From: Comamonas sp. SCN 65-56 | Lineage (GTDB): Bacteria > Pseudomonadota > Gammaproteobacteria > Burkholderiales > Burkholderiaceae_C | Length of the DNA: 64,000 nucleotides | Assembly (NCBI RefSeq): GCF_001724135.1 | Contig: NZ_MEDS01000010.1 | Span: forward strand, 32,065-96,064 | Direction of reading: 5' to 3' | Shown here: in pieces, positions 56,409 to 64,000 of the stretch | How positions within the stretch are numbered: the stretch's first letter is position 1 | How the letters are laid out: the number at the start of each line of letters is the position of its first letter | The notes under the pieces: generated by a model | Told to the model about the DNA's origin: nothing | The model's database searches: none | Seen by the model: only the letters and a program-made list of their open reading frames with translations | Made by a program: the position numbers and the translations under genes

Positions 56409-57140
56409 ATATTTCAAGGCCGTTTGTTTTGCTGACGCCGTCGGCCGGGACATGCGCCCGGCAGCGCACTCACTTTCTTTTGCTTCGCCAAAAGAAAGTA
56501 AGCAAAGAAAAGGCGACCCCGTTGTCCGTGTCCCCTACGCTTCGCTCCGGGGCAACCTGCGGTGCTCGCAGCCGGGGTGTGCCGCGTAACTCACTTCGCG
56601 CTTGCAGCGCTGCGTTCGGACAAACGCGGCAAGTCAGATCACGAGGCGGATGCGTCCTGCGGCGCATCCGCTCACCCCGGCTGCTGCGCGCCTCGGCACG
56701 GCCAGAGGGGCTTGGATACGGGTACGGATGCGGGGACGGATACCAGTTCGCGCTTTGCAGAAGATCAGGGCTCGTGCATGGCCACTCCCCCATCCCCTCG
56801 GCTGCGCCTGCGTCGGCTTGCTTGCGCGGTGAGCATGCGCGTCGGAGCGCGCATGCCTTGTTGACTGACTCGCCGCGTTTGTCCGAGCGCAGCGCGCCAG
56901 CGCGAAGTGAGTTGTGCGGCGCACCGTGCAAGCGAGACGGTGCAGGTTTGCCCCGTAGCGAAGCGCAGGGGTCGCAGGCGTGGGGTCGCATTTCTTTTGG
57001 GTACTTTTCTTTGGCGAAGCAAAGAAAAGTGCCTCGCCCGCCGGGGCGAGACCCGGCTGACGGCGCTGGCAAAACTAATGATTTTGAAATATTCATTGCC
57101 GCTGGCCCCCACCCCACCCCTCCCCCAAAGGGGGAGGGGG
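56361..57140. repeat. ~780 bp long imperfect palindromic element between the two RND genes
   Basis: The outer arms 56361-56417 and 57084-57140 are near-perfect reverse complements (CCCTCCCCCTTTGGGGGAGG outside, ATGAATATTTCAA inside). A second pair, about 56430-56510 and 57002-57075, shares GCCGTCGGCCGGG-type and CTTCGCCAAAAGAAAGT-type blocks. A third pair, about 56580-56636 and 56862-56922, shares AACTCACTTCGCGC and GTCCGAGCGCAG-type blocks. The ~225-base middle holds small hairpins such as GCGGATGCG/CGCATCCGC. No convincing gene lies inside; open frames here show the composition of repeat DNA. It contains the stop of the first RND gene and ends 22 bases before the second RND start. Confidence 0.85.
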
Positions 57141-57162
57141 CAAATACCGGGAGGGGTGAACG

Positions 57163-60100
57163 ATGAACCTCTCGCGCCCCTTCATTCGCCGTCCCATCGC
57201 CACCATCCTGCTCACAATCGGCCTGGCGCTGGCGGGCATCGCCGCCTTTCTCACGCTGCCCGTCGCGCGACTGCCGGCGGTTGATTTCCCGGTGATCTTC
57301 GTTTCCGCCAACATGCCCGGCGCCAGCCCCGCCGACATGGCGCGCACCGTCGCCACGCCGCTGGAGCGCCAGCTTGGCACCATCGCGGGCGTCAACGAGA
57401 TGACCAGCAGCTCCAGCACTGGGTCGAGCCGCGTGGTGCTGCAATTTGATCTGGGCCGCAACATCGACAGCGCCGCGCGCGACGTGCAGGCTGCGATCAA
57501 CGCCGCGCGCATCGATCTGCCCGCGAGCCTGCGCACCAATCCGACCTACCGCAAGGCCAACCCGGCAGCGCAGCCCTTCATGATCCTGGCGCTGACGTCG
57601 AAAACGCGCACGCCGGGGCAAATTTTCGATGCGGTGAACAACATCGTCAGCCAGCGCCTCTTGCAGGTGCCGGGCGTGGGCGATGTGACGCTGGGCGGAG
57701 GCTCGCAGCCGGCGGTGCGGGTGGAGCTCAACCCGTTTGCGCTGCATGAGCTCGGTATCAGCAGCGACGACGTGCGCGCCGCGCTGCAAGCCAGCAACGC
57801 CAACCGGCCCAAGGGCACGGTGGACATCGGCTCGGCCGAGAACGGCCGCGCCCTGCAGGTGCTCACGCCCGCGCCTGGCCTGCACGCGGCGGACTATCGC
57901 GGCCTCATCGTTGCCATGCGCGCGGGTGCCGAGGTGCGCCTGTCGCAGGTGGCGCAGGTGCTCGACAGCGTGCAGGACACGCGCACGCGCGGCTCGTTCA
58001 ACGGCCAGCCGGCCATCGTTGTCAACATCACCCAGCAGCCCGACGCCAACCTGATCGCCACCGCCGATGCGATCGATGCGCTGCTGCCGCAGTTGCGCGC
58101 GCAACTGCCGCAGGATGTGGATCTCACGGTGGCGATTGATCGCACCGGCTCGGTGCGCGGCTCGGTGCACGAGGTGGAAATCACGCTGGCCGTGGCGGTG
58201 CTGCTCGTGGTACTGGTGGTGGGGCTGTTTCTGCGCAATCTGCGCGCGGCGCTGATTCCGGCGGTGGCCACTGGCGTCTCGCTGCTGGGCACCTTTGCGG
58301 CGATGGCGGCGTTGGGTTATTCGCTCAACAACCTCACGCTGATGGCGCTCACCGTGGCCACGGGCTTCGTCGTCGACGATGCCATCGTCGTGATCGAGAA
58401 CATCACGCGCCACCTGGAGGCGGGCGTGGCACGCACCCGCGCGGCGCTGGACGGCGCGCGCGAGGTGGGCTTCACGGTACTCACCATGAGCGTCTCGCTG
58501 GTAGCGGTGTTCATTCCGCTGCTGTTCATGGGCGGACACCCGGGGCTGCTGTTTCGCGAATTTGCGGTCACGCTGTCGGTGGCGGTGATGATTTCGCTGG
58601 TGATTTCGCTCACCACCACGCCCATGCTGTGCGCGCTGTTGCTGGGGCCGACCAAGGCGCATGAGGCACCGCGCCAAAGCGCTGCGGGCTGGCTGCGCAC
58701 GCGCCTGGGGGCCGGGGCCAACCGCGTGCAGCGCGCTGTGATGCGCGGCTATGGAGCGGCGCTCGATTGGACGCTGGCCTTTCCCTGGCTGGTGATGCTG
58801 GTGCTGGCGGTGGTGGTGGCGCTGACCGGCTACCTTGCGGCGCACATCGACAAGGGCTATTTCCCGGATCAGGACAACGGCCAGTTCTTTGCCGGGCTGC
58901 GCGCCGACCAGAGCATTTCCACCAGCGCCTTTGGCGACAAGCTGCAACAAGCGGCCGACATCATTGGCGCCGATCCTTCAGTGGGCACGGTGGTGGCGTT
59001 TGCCGGTGGTGGGCGCTCCGGCGGGGGCTTTCTGTTTGGCGCGCTCAAGCCCGCGGCTCAGCGGCCCCAGGGCGAGAAGACGCGCGCCGTCATCAACCGC
59101 CTGCGCCCGCAGCTGGCCGCCATCACCGGCTTGAGCGTGTTCCTCAACCCCATGCAGGAGCTGCGCGCGGGCGGCAGAAGCAGCAACGCTACCTACCAGT
59201 ACACGCTCAAGGCGGACAACGCGGCCGACCTCAAGCAGTGGACCATGGCGCTCTCGGCCCAGCTCAAGCGCGATGCGCGTCTGACCGACGTGGATGACGA
59301 TGAAAGCGCCAACGGCGTGGAGACCTTCATCGAGGCGGACCGCGACAAGGCGGCGCGCCTGGGCGTGACGCCCTCGGCGGTGAACGCGGCGCTGTACAAC
59401 GCCTTCGGCCAGCGCCAGGTGGCCACGATGTACAGCGACCTGAACCAGTACACCGTGGTGATGGAATGGGCGCCACGCTACGCCACGTCGCCCGTGGTGC
59501 TGCGCGACGTGATGGTGGCGGCCACGGCGGGTGCGGCGCCCGCCAGCGCAGCCAACCCGGCGCAGCGCGCCAGCTCCACCGGCGCAGCGATCTCCACGGC
59601 CGCGCGCACCATGGTGCCGCTGGCCGAATTCGCGCATTTTTCAGAACGCGCCGTGCCCGCCAGCGTCTGGCACGACGGCGGCGAGCTCTCCAGCACGCTG
59701 TCGTTCAACCTGGCCGATGGCACTTCGCTGGAGCAGGGCCGCCAGGCCGTGCTGGATGCGGTCGACGCCATCAAGATGCCCAACAAGGTGCGCGGCCAGT
59801 TCTCGGGCGCGGCGGCCGAAGCGCAGAAAACCCAGGGCCAGCAGGGCCTGCTCATCGTGGCCGCCATCGTCGTGATCTACCTCGTGCTGGGCATGCTCTA
59901 CGAGAGCCTGATCCACCCCGTCACCGTGCTCACCACGCTGCCCAGCGCCGGGTTTGGCGCGGTGCTGGCGCTGATGCTGCTGAAGATGGAGTTCTCGCTG
60001 ATGGCGCTGATCGGCGTCTTCCTCCTGATCGGTATCGTCAAGAAGAACGCCATCCTGATCATCGACTTTGCGCTCGACGCCGAGCGCAGGCGTGGCCTTG

Positions 60101-60390
60101 CCGCCGTGCAAGCCGTGCGCGAAGCCTGCCTGCTGCGCTTTCGCCCCATCATAATGACGACGCTGGCCGCCGGCCTGGGTGCGCTGCCGCTGGCCATCGG
60201 CTTTGGCGAGGGTGCCGAGTTGCGTCAGCCGCTGGGCGTGACCATCGTCGGCGGGCTGATTGCGAGCCAGCTTCTCACGCTGCTAACCACGCCCGCCGTC
60301 TATGTGCTGCTGGACAAGCTGCGCCGCCGCCCCACAGCCACCTCCGACACCGCCACGCAGGCCCCGCAGCCCGCCCTGGAGGGAACATGA
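57163..60390 (+). CDS. RND efflux pump, inner-membrane subunit 2 (MdtC-like)
   Basis: This 1075-residue RND transporter begins MNLSRPFIRRPIATILLTIG. It has the porter and twelve-helix layout, with helix 4 LMALTVATGFVVDDAIVVIEN and IGIVKKNAILIIDFALDAE in the second half. Residues ~785-815 have an Ala/Ser-rich stretch (ATAGAAPASAANPAQRAS) before the conserved MVPLAEFAHF, longer than usual. A GGAGGGG about seven bases before the ATG is a strong ribosome-binding site adjoining the right end of the long palindrome. The stop overlaps the outer membrane protein start (ATGA). Two different RND subunits in one operon suggest an MdtB2C-type heterotrimer. Confidence 0.95.
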   Translation: MNLSRPFIRRPIATILLTIGLALAGIAAFLTLPVARLPAVDFPVIFVSANMPGASPADMARTVATPLERQLGTIAGVNEMTSSSSTGSSRVVLQFDLGRNIDSAARDVQAAINAARIDLPASLRTNPTYRKANPAAQPFMILALTSKTRTPGQIFDAVNNIVSQRLLQVPGVGDVTLGGGSQPAVRVELNPFALHELGISSDDVRAALQASNANRPKGTVDIGSAENGRALQVLTPAPGLHAADYRGLIVAMRAGAEVRLSQVAQVLDSVQDTRTRGSFNGQPAIVVNITQQPDANLIATADAIDALLPQLRAQLPQDVDLTVAIDRTGSVRGSVHEVEITLAVAVLLVVLVVGLFLRNLRAALIPAVATGVSLLGTFAAMAALGYSLNNLTLMALTVATGFVVDDAIVVIENITRHLEAGVARTRAALDGAREVGFTVLTMSVSLVAVFIPLLFMGGHPGLLFREFAVTLSVAVMISLVISLTTTPMLCALLLGPTKAHEAPRQSAAGWLRTRLGAGANRVQRAVMRGYGAALDWTLAFPWLVMLVLAVVVALTGYLAAHIDKGYFPDQDNGQFFAGLRADQSISTSAFGDKLQQAADIIGADPSVGTVVAFAGGGRSGGGFLFGALKPAAQRPQGEKTRAVINRLRPQLAAITGLSVFLNPMQELRAGGRSSNATYQYTLKADNAADLKQWTMALSAQLKRDARLTDVDDDESANGVETFIEADRDKAARLGVTPSAVNAALYNAFGQRQVATMYSDLNQYTVVMEWAPRYATSPVVLRDVMVAATAGAAPASAANPAQRASSTGAAISTAARTMVPLAEFAHFSERAVPASVWHDGGELSSTLSFNLADGTSLEQGRQAVLDAVDAIKMPNKVRGQFSGAAAEAQKTQGQQGLLIVAAIVVIYLVLGMLYESLIHPVTVLTTLPSAGFGAVLALMLLKMEFSLMALIGVFLLIGIVKKNAILIIDFALDAERRRGLAAVQAVREACLLRFRPIIMTTLAAGLGALPLAIGFGEGAELRQPLGVTIVGGLIASQLLTLLTTPAVYVLLDKLRRRPTATSDTATQAPQPALEGT

Positions 60391-61814
60391 AATCCATTGA
60401 TTTGATAGCTGCTCGCGCTTGCCATACAAGGGCTGGAGGCATATTTTGCTTGATTTTTTCGATTCTGGTGCTGGGTGCCTGCTCCAGCGTCGGCCCTACT
60501 GCGCCCGGCGCTCCACCCGTCTGGCCCGCGCAGTGGAAGAGCGCTGCGCCAGAGGGCTGGGTCAGCACCGCCGATCATCCGCAGTGGCAAGACGGCTCGT
60601 GGTGGCAACTCTTTGATGATGCCGTGCTGAACGTGCTGATGGCGCAGCTTCAGGCCCGCAACCCTGCCATCGCGATGGCGGCGGCCAACGTCGCGCAGGC
60701 GCAGGCGCTGCTGGAGCAAAGCCAGGCCCAGCGCCTGCCCACGCTGGGCCTGCAAGCGGGCGAGCAGCGCAGCGGCAGCCCGGCGCGTGGCAGCGCCACG
60801 CTGGGCCTTGCCGCCAGTTGGGCGCCCGACCTGTGGGGGCGCCTGGCCGCCAGCGTGAACGCTCAAGAGGCCAGCCTGCAGGCGAGCGAGGCCGACCTGG
60901 CCGGTGCCCGCCTGGTCGCGCAGGCCAGCCTGGCGCAGGCTTACTTCCAGGTGCGCGAACTCGATGCCGAGCTGCGACTGATGGATGAAATCATCACCGG
61001 CTATGCCCAGGCGCTCAGCATCACCGGCCACCGCTACGAAAGCGGTATCGCGCCGCGCACCGACCTGCTGCAAGCGCAAACCACGCTGGAGAGCGCCCGC
61101 GCCACGCGTGAGAGCCTGGCCCGCAGCCGCGCCAACGCCGAGCACGCGCTGGCGCTGCTCGTGGGCCAGGCTCCGACGCAGTTCGCGCTGGCGAGCGCGC
61201 CCTGGCGCGCCGTCGTGCCATCGCTGCCCGTGCTCCTGCCGTCCGAGCTGCTGCTGCGCCGCCCCGATGTCGCCTCCAGCGAGCGCAGCGTGGCCGCCGC
61301 CAACGCCCGTATCGGCGCCGCGCGCGCCGCGTGGTTTCCCAGCATCAACCTGAGCGCGGGCGTGGGCGGTGCAGCGGCTGGCGTAACCGATTGGCTCTCG
61401 GTGCCCACGCTCACCTGGTCGCTGGGCGCGGCCATCGCGCAGACGGTGCTGGATGCGGGCGCGCGTGACGCCGCCATCCGCCAAGCCATCGCCCAGCAGC
61501 AGGCTGCCAGTGCCAGCTACCGGCAAACCGCGCTCGCCGCGATGGGGCAGGTGGAAGACCAACTGACCGCGCTCGCCGCGCTGACGCGCCAGATCGAGCA
61601 CCAGCAGGCCGCCGCCGAAGCCGCTGCCGGTGCCGAACAGCGCACGCTCAACAGCTACCAGGCGGGCCTTTCCATCTACACCAGCGTCGTCACCGCGCAG
61701 GCCGCAACGCTCTCGGCGCGCCGCTCGCTCATGCAATTGCAATTGCAGCGCCAGCAGGCTTTCGTCGCGCTGGTGCAGGCGCTGGGCGGCGGCTGGACAG
61801 CCCCTTGGCGCTAA
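60387..61814 (+). CDS. Outer membrane efflux lipoprotein (NodT/OprM family)
   Basis: This 475-residue TolC-like channel has two OEP repeats (residues ~90-290 and ~300-470), with RWYHSGI-like equivalents in ITGHRYESGIAPRTDLLQAQ and LLLRRPDVASSERSVAAAN. The lipobox LVLGAC near residue 32 directs lipid anchoring. Oddly, the first ~23 codons (KSIDLIAARACHTRAGGIFC) are encoded by a copy of the dispersed GATAGCT repeat, which has supplied the start of the signal peptide. The ATG overlaps the RND stop, so coupling is kept. It completes the tripartite pump. Confidence 0.93.
   Translation: MKSIDLIAARACHTRAGGIFCLIFSILVLGACSSVGPTAPGAPPVWPAQWKSAAPEGWVSTADHPQWQDGSWWQLFDDAVLNVLMAQLQARNPAIAMAAANVAQAQALLEQSQAQRLPTLGLQAGEQRSGSPARGSATLGLAASWAPDLWGRLAASVNAQEASLQASEADLAGARLVAQASLAQAYFQVRELDAELRLMDEIITGYAQALSITGHRYESGIAPRTDLLQAQTTLESARATRESLARSRANAEHALALLVGQAPTQFALASAPWRAVVPSLPVLLPSELLLRRPDVASSERSVAAANARIGAARAAWFPSINLSAGVGGAAAGVTDWLSVPTLTWSLGAAIAQTVLDAGARDAAIRQAIAQQQAASASYRQTALAAMGQVEDQLTALAALTRQIEHQQAAAEAAAGAEQRTLNSYQAGLSIYTSVVTAQAATLSARRSLMQLQLQRQQAFVALVQALGGGWTAPWR
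60396..60460 (+). repeat. Dispersed GATAGCT/GCGCTTG repeat, copy 7, at the start of the OMP gene
   Basis: TTGATTTGATAGCTGCTCGC, then GCTTGCCATACAAGGGCTGG, then AGGCATATTTTGCTTGATTT is the most complete copy. CTTG and CAAG around CCATA form a small hairpin. It is in frame and encodes the N-terminal part of the signal peptide. Confidence 0.8.
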
Positions 61815-61843
61815 ATGGCAAAAGGACAAACATGCAACTGATA

Positions 61844-62201
61844 TTTCAATATATTCGCCCAGCTGCAGCAACGATTGGCACCGCAGATCGCCACAGGCCA
61901 GGTGCAGCTGGTGAGCATTAGCTTTGATCCGGCGTACGACGACCCGGCTCAACTTGCCGCTTACCAGCGCCGTTCGGGCGATCGCGGCAAGGGCTGGATT
62001 GCGGCGCGCCCGGCGCAGGCGGCCGATTTGCCGCAGCTGCTCGCCACCTTTGGCGTCAAAGCCGTACCCGATGCACTGGGAGGCTACGTCCACAACGCGG
62101 CCATCTCCGTCGTCAACCCTGAAGGGCGGGTGGTGGCAGTGCTGGACTGGGAGGCGATGCAGCAGGCGCAGGACTATGTGTTGCAAAGGGTGGTGCAGTG
62201 A
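61844..62201 (+). pseudogene. Truncated SCO1/SenC-like copper chaperone fragment
   Basis: The frame FAQLQQRLAPQIATGQVQLVSISFDP, then DDPAQLAAYQRRSGDRGKGW matches the middle of SCO1/SenC thioredoxin-fold proteins and continues to the C-terminus. The N-terminal part with the signal/anchor and CxxxC copper motif is missing: a TGA lies a few codons upstream and there is no suitable start codon or ribosome-binding site before the match. A start at 61875 would give a 108-residue piece lacking the metal site. I read it as the 3' remnant of a deleted gene. Confidence 0.7.
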
Positions 62202-62749
62202 AGGGCAGTGCATGCGGCAAGACCTGGCTGGCGGCATTGCTGTGGCTGGCGCTTGCGCTGCCGCCTGCCCGGGCCTTGCTGGAGGCGAGCATGGCGCGCC
62301 AGATGCTGATGCAGATGCCTTTGCTGGCGCTTGTCGGCTGATGGCTGGCCGCTGCCCTGCCGGCATCCTGGCGTGACGCCATTGGCAGCGCCAATGCGCA
62401 TGGCATCAACGGTTTTTTGCTCGCCTCATTCACCGGCATGCTCTGGATGGTGCCGCGCATGCTCGATGAGTCGCTCGACCTGCCCTGGGTGGAGCTCGCC
62501 AAGTTCACGTCCATCCCGTTGCTGATCGGTCTGCCTCTGGCGTTGAGCTGGCCGCGAGCGGGCTTCGTGCTGCGCGCAGCCGTGCTGGTCGAAGCCATTG
62601 CCACGACATTTCGCCTGGCGTGGCTCTACCTGGCATCGCCCGTGCGCCTGTGCAGCAGTTATTTGCTGGACGACCAGCAGCGCCTGGGCCAAGGGCTGCT
62701 GGCGCTGGGCATAGCGCTGTGCGTGCTGTTGAGCTGCAAGCTCATGTAG
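62198..62749 (+). pseudogene. Membrane protein gene interrupted by an in-frame TGA
   Basis: From a GTG at 62198, overlapping the SCO-like stop, a single frame runs to 62749 except for one TGA at 62339-62341. Before it lies a hydrophobic N-terminus (TWLAALLWLALALPPARALLE). After it come LAAALPASWRDAIGSANAHG, GFLLASFTGMLWMVPRMLDE and further membrane segments ending ALGIALCVLLSCKLM. Both sides look like one ~183-residue membrane protein. I do not recognise a named family; its place beside SCO suggests a copper or cytochrome oxidase link. A nonsense mutation is the simplest reading. Confidence 0.65.
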
Positions 62750-62858
62750 GGACATATCCGGGTGGAAGGCTCGTAAAACAAGCCGAGTGCCATTGCGCTG
62801 GCGCGGGCCATTGGTCCGGCCTACGATGCACGCCAATCACCCCTTCGGAGCCCTCTCA

Positions 62859-63695
62859 ATGGACCAAGCCGTTCAGATCAAGCATGCGCAAACCCTGCGT
62901 CGTCTGCACCACGCGGACGATGTGTTGCTGCTCCCCAACGCCTGGGACGCCGGCAGCGCAGCGCTGTTTGCCGATGGCGGCTTTGGTGCGATTGCCACCA
63001 CCAGTGGCGGCGTGGCGTGGGCGCTTGGCTACCAGGACGGTGAGCAGGTGCCGCTGCAGGAGGTGCTGTCCGTAGTGCGCCGCATCACGCACACGGTTGC
63101 GCTGCCGGTGACGGTGGATTTTGAAAGCGGCTACGGCACGGGGCCAGAGCAGGTCGCGCAAGCCGTTCGCGCGCTGATCGCCACCGGGGCGGTGGGTGTG
63201 AACCTGGAAGACGGCATGACTGGCCACGGGCCGCAGCGCGGCGTACAGGAGAGCGCCGAGCGCATCCATGCCGCACGGCAAGCCGCAGAGCAGGCGGGCA
63301 TTGCACTGGTCATCAACGCCCGTATCGACAACTGGATGCATCCCGTGGATTCCCCGTCGGCTCCGCTGGCCGATGCCCTGGCGCGTGCCGCGGCCTACCG
63401 TGCGGCAGGTGCCGATTGCCTCTACCCCATAGGCCTGAGCGAAAAGGCCACGATCGCGACTTTCGTGCGGGAGGCGGGGATACCTGTGAATGTCATGGCC
63501 GGCGCTGGAGGCATGGACCTGGCCGGTCTGCGTCAAATTGGTGTGGCGCGCGTGAGCACCGCCACGCGCTTTGCCACGCTGGCCCTTGGAACCCTGCGTC
63601 AGGCGGCGCAGGAGCTGCTGCGATCCGGCAGTTTTGATGCTCTGGCGGGGGATTTCAGCTACCGGGATGCGCAGCAGTTGTTCAAAGCCGGATAG
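62859..63695 (+). CDS. Isocitrate lyase/phosphoenolpyruvate mutase family protein
   Basis: This 278-residue TIM-barrel protein resembles PEP mutase/oxaloacetate decarboxylase-like members. The substrate loop region LLPNAWDAGSAALFADGGF is at the N-terminus, metal-binding PVTVDFESGYG and VNLEDGMTG follow, and NARIDNW contains a conserved Arg-Asp. The classic isocitrate lyase KKCGH catalytic Cys motif is absent, so it is not an isocitrate lyase. The exact C-C or P-C lyase activity is unknown. The ATG at 62859 was chosen because the conserved region begins shortly after it. Confidence 0.88.
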   Translation: MDQAVQIKHAQTLRRLHHADDVLLLPNAWDAGSAALFADGGFGAIATTSGGVAWALGYQDGEQVPLQEVLSVVRRITHTVALPVTVDFESGYGTGPEQVAQAVRALIATGAVGVNLEDGMTGHGPQRGVQESAERIHAARQAAEQAGIALVINARIDNWMHPVDSPSAPLADALARAAAYRAAGADCLYPIGLSEKATIATFVREAGIPVNVMAGAGGMDLAGLRQIGVARVSTATRFATLALGTLRQAAQELLRSGSFDALAGDFSYRDAQQLFKAG

Positions 63696-63785
63696 CGGGC
63701 GCTGCTCCGTTGCTGCGGAACTTGCGCCGGGCACATGTAATCAAAAGTACCAAGACACTGGTTTGCCTGCTCATGGAGGTATGCC

Positions 63786-63908
63786 ATGGACGCGATCACG
63801 AAAGCATGCGGTGCGCTGGCACTGATCGGCTTGTGGGGCTGCGCTGGCGCCGAGACACGGCCACCGCCTACGCCCGATATCGCGTTGGGCTCGCGTGCGG
63901 AGAGTTGA
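63786..63908 (+). CDS. Small putative lipoprotein
   Basis: This 40-codon frame starts at an ATG five bases after a perfect GGAGGT. The peptide MDAITKACGALALIGLWGCA ends its hydrophobic core with a lipobox-like LWGC, then a short Pro-rich tail (AETRPPPTPDIALGSRAES). It resembles the tiny entericidin-like or orphan lipoproteins common in Proteobacteria. No family is assigned; the ribosome-binding site and lipobox are the evidence. Confidence 0.5.
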   Translation: MDAITKACGALALIGLWGCAGAETRPPPTPDIALGSRAES

Positions 63909-63938
63909 TGTCCCAGCAAGTGGTGTAAGTCTTTCACC

Positions 63939-63979
63939 GCGGCAAGACGCGTAGGGCGTAGCCCGAAGCGGCTTGCCGC
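63939..63979. repeat. Inverted repeat downstream of the small lipoprotein
   Basis: GCGGCAAG (63939-63946) and CTTGCCGC (63972-63979) form an 8-bp stem around a GC-rich inner loop containing GGGCGTAGCCC, itself a hairpin. There is no T-run, so it is not a standard terminator. It may be one more dispersed palindromic repeat. Confidence 0.5.
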
Positions 63980-64000
63980 GCGGCGATGGTGATCCCCACT

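Noticed and set aside
56405..57166. Long open frames on both strands within the palindromic element
   Set aside because: The frames arise because the region is palindromic and GC-rich. The peptides are Arg/Ser/Cys-rich with no domain motifs, and both strands look equally gene-like, which is typical of repeat DNA.
62339..62341. TGA as a selenocysteine codon
   Set aside because: No selenocysteine-insertion-like hairpin is obvious after the TGA, the protein is not a recognised selenoprotein family, and the adjacent SCO gene is also broken, so a nonsense mutation is simpler.

Overview
The window is high-GC chromosomal DNA with ordinary bacterial gene packing: many 1-4 base start/stop overlaps and strings of same-strand genes. 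Gene content and style suggest a betaproteobacterium of the Burkholderiales, most likely a Comamonadaceae member (Acidovorax/Comamonas/Ottowia-like). This rests on the 2-aminobenzoyl-CoA type operon, the TrpXYZ-type ABC genes, the tandem glycine riboswitch upstream of gcvT and recognisable short dispersed repeats. It is inference from remembered families, not from a search.

Layout. 1-5103 (minus): start of an rsuA-like gene, an NAD(P)-binding protein, a two-subunit molybdenum hydroxylase (IorB/IorA type) and class I fumarase. 5225-8851 (plus): a lipoprotein, class II fumarase, a DUF2945 protein and a DUF488 protein. 9027-19722 (minus): argF, argD, an acyl-CoA dehydrogenase, an APH-family kinase, a Crp/Fnr regulator, an SDR, a pseudouridine synthase, a hybrid histidine kinase, an FKBP isomerase and a NYN-LOTUS protein. 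19748-24693 (minus): gcvP, gcvH, gcvT and their tandem glycine riboswitch. 24721-25803: a metallo-beta-lactamase-fold hydrolase.

25964-35336 (plus) is the metabolic centrepiece, a tightly coupled aromatic-CoA operon. It encodes a bifunctional flavin monooxygenase/Old-Yellow-Enzyme protein, SDR, MarR, enoyl-CoA hydratase, acyl-CoA dehydrogenase, aryl-CoA ligase, a Rid-family protein, glutaryl-CoA dehydrogenase and a thioesterase. The best fit is CoA-dependent degradation of 2-aminobenzoate (anthranilate) or a close analogue such as salicylate. A DMT exporter and a TrpXYZ-like ABC importer follow. ETF-ubiquinone oxidoreductase (39482-41176) can carry the acyl-CoA dehydrogenase electrons.

41299-46011 holds two identical tRNA-Asn genes, a DUF454 protein, def, a thioredoxin-like protein and molybdenum cofactor genes (moeA, mobA, moaA). 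Next come a DMT transporter, a lon-hsp20 pair, an AHSA1 protein, and a membrane protein whose frame runs into a macro-domain gene across a G7 tract. 51554-61814 is a tripartite multidrug efflux operon (adaptor, two RND pumps, outer membrane lipoprotein). It is followed by a truncated SCO1-like fragment, a membrane gene with an in-frame TGA, an isocitrate lyase/PEP mutase family protein and a small lipoprotein.

The least expected signal is the amount of short dispersed repeat DNA. (a) A ~55-65 bp GATAGCT/GCGCTTG repeat occurs about seven times; four copies lie inside coding sequence and keep the frame. (b) A CCCTCCCC-TTT-GGGGGAGGG repeat occurs as single arms or inverted pairs, including in-frame insertions in gcvP and the first RND pump. 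(c) A ~780 bp long imperfect palindrome sits between the two RND genes. (d) A ~160 bp palindromic element is present twice, both times between convergent genes. I found no CRISPR array, phage, transposase or defence island.
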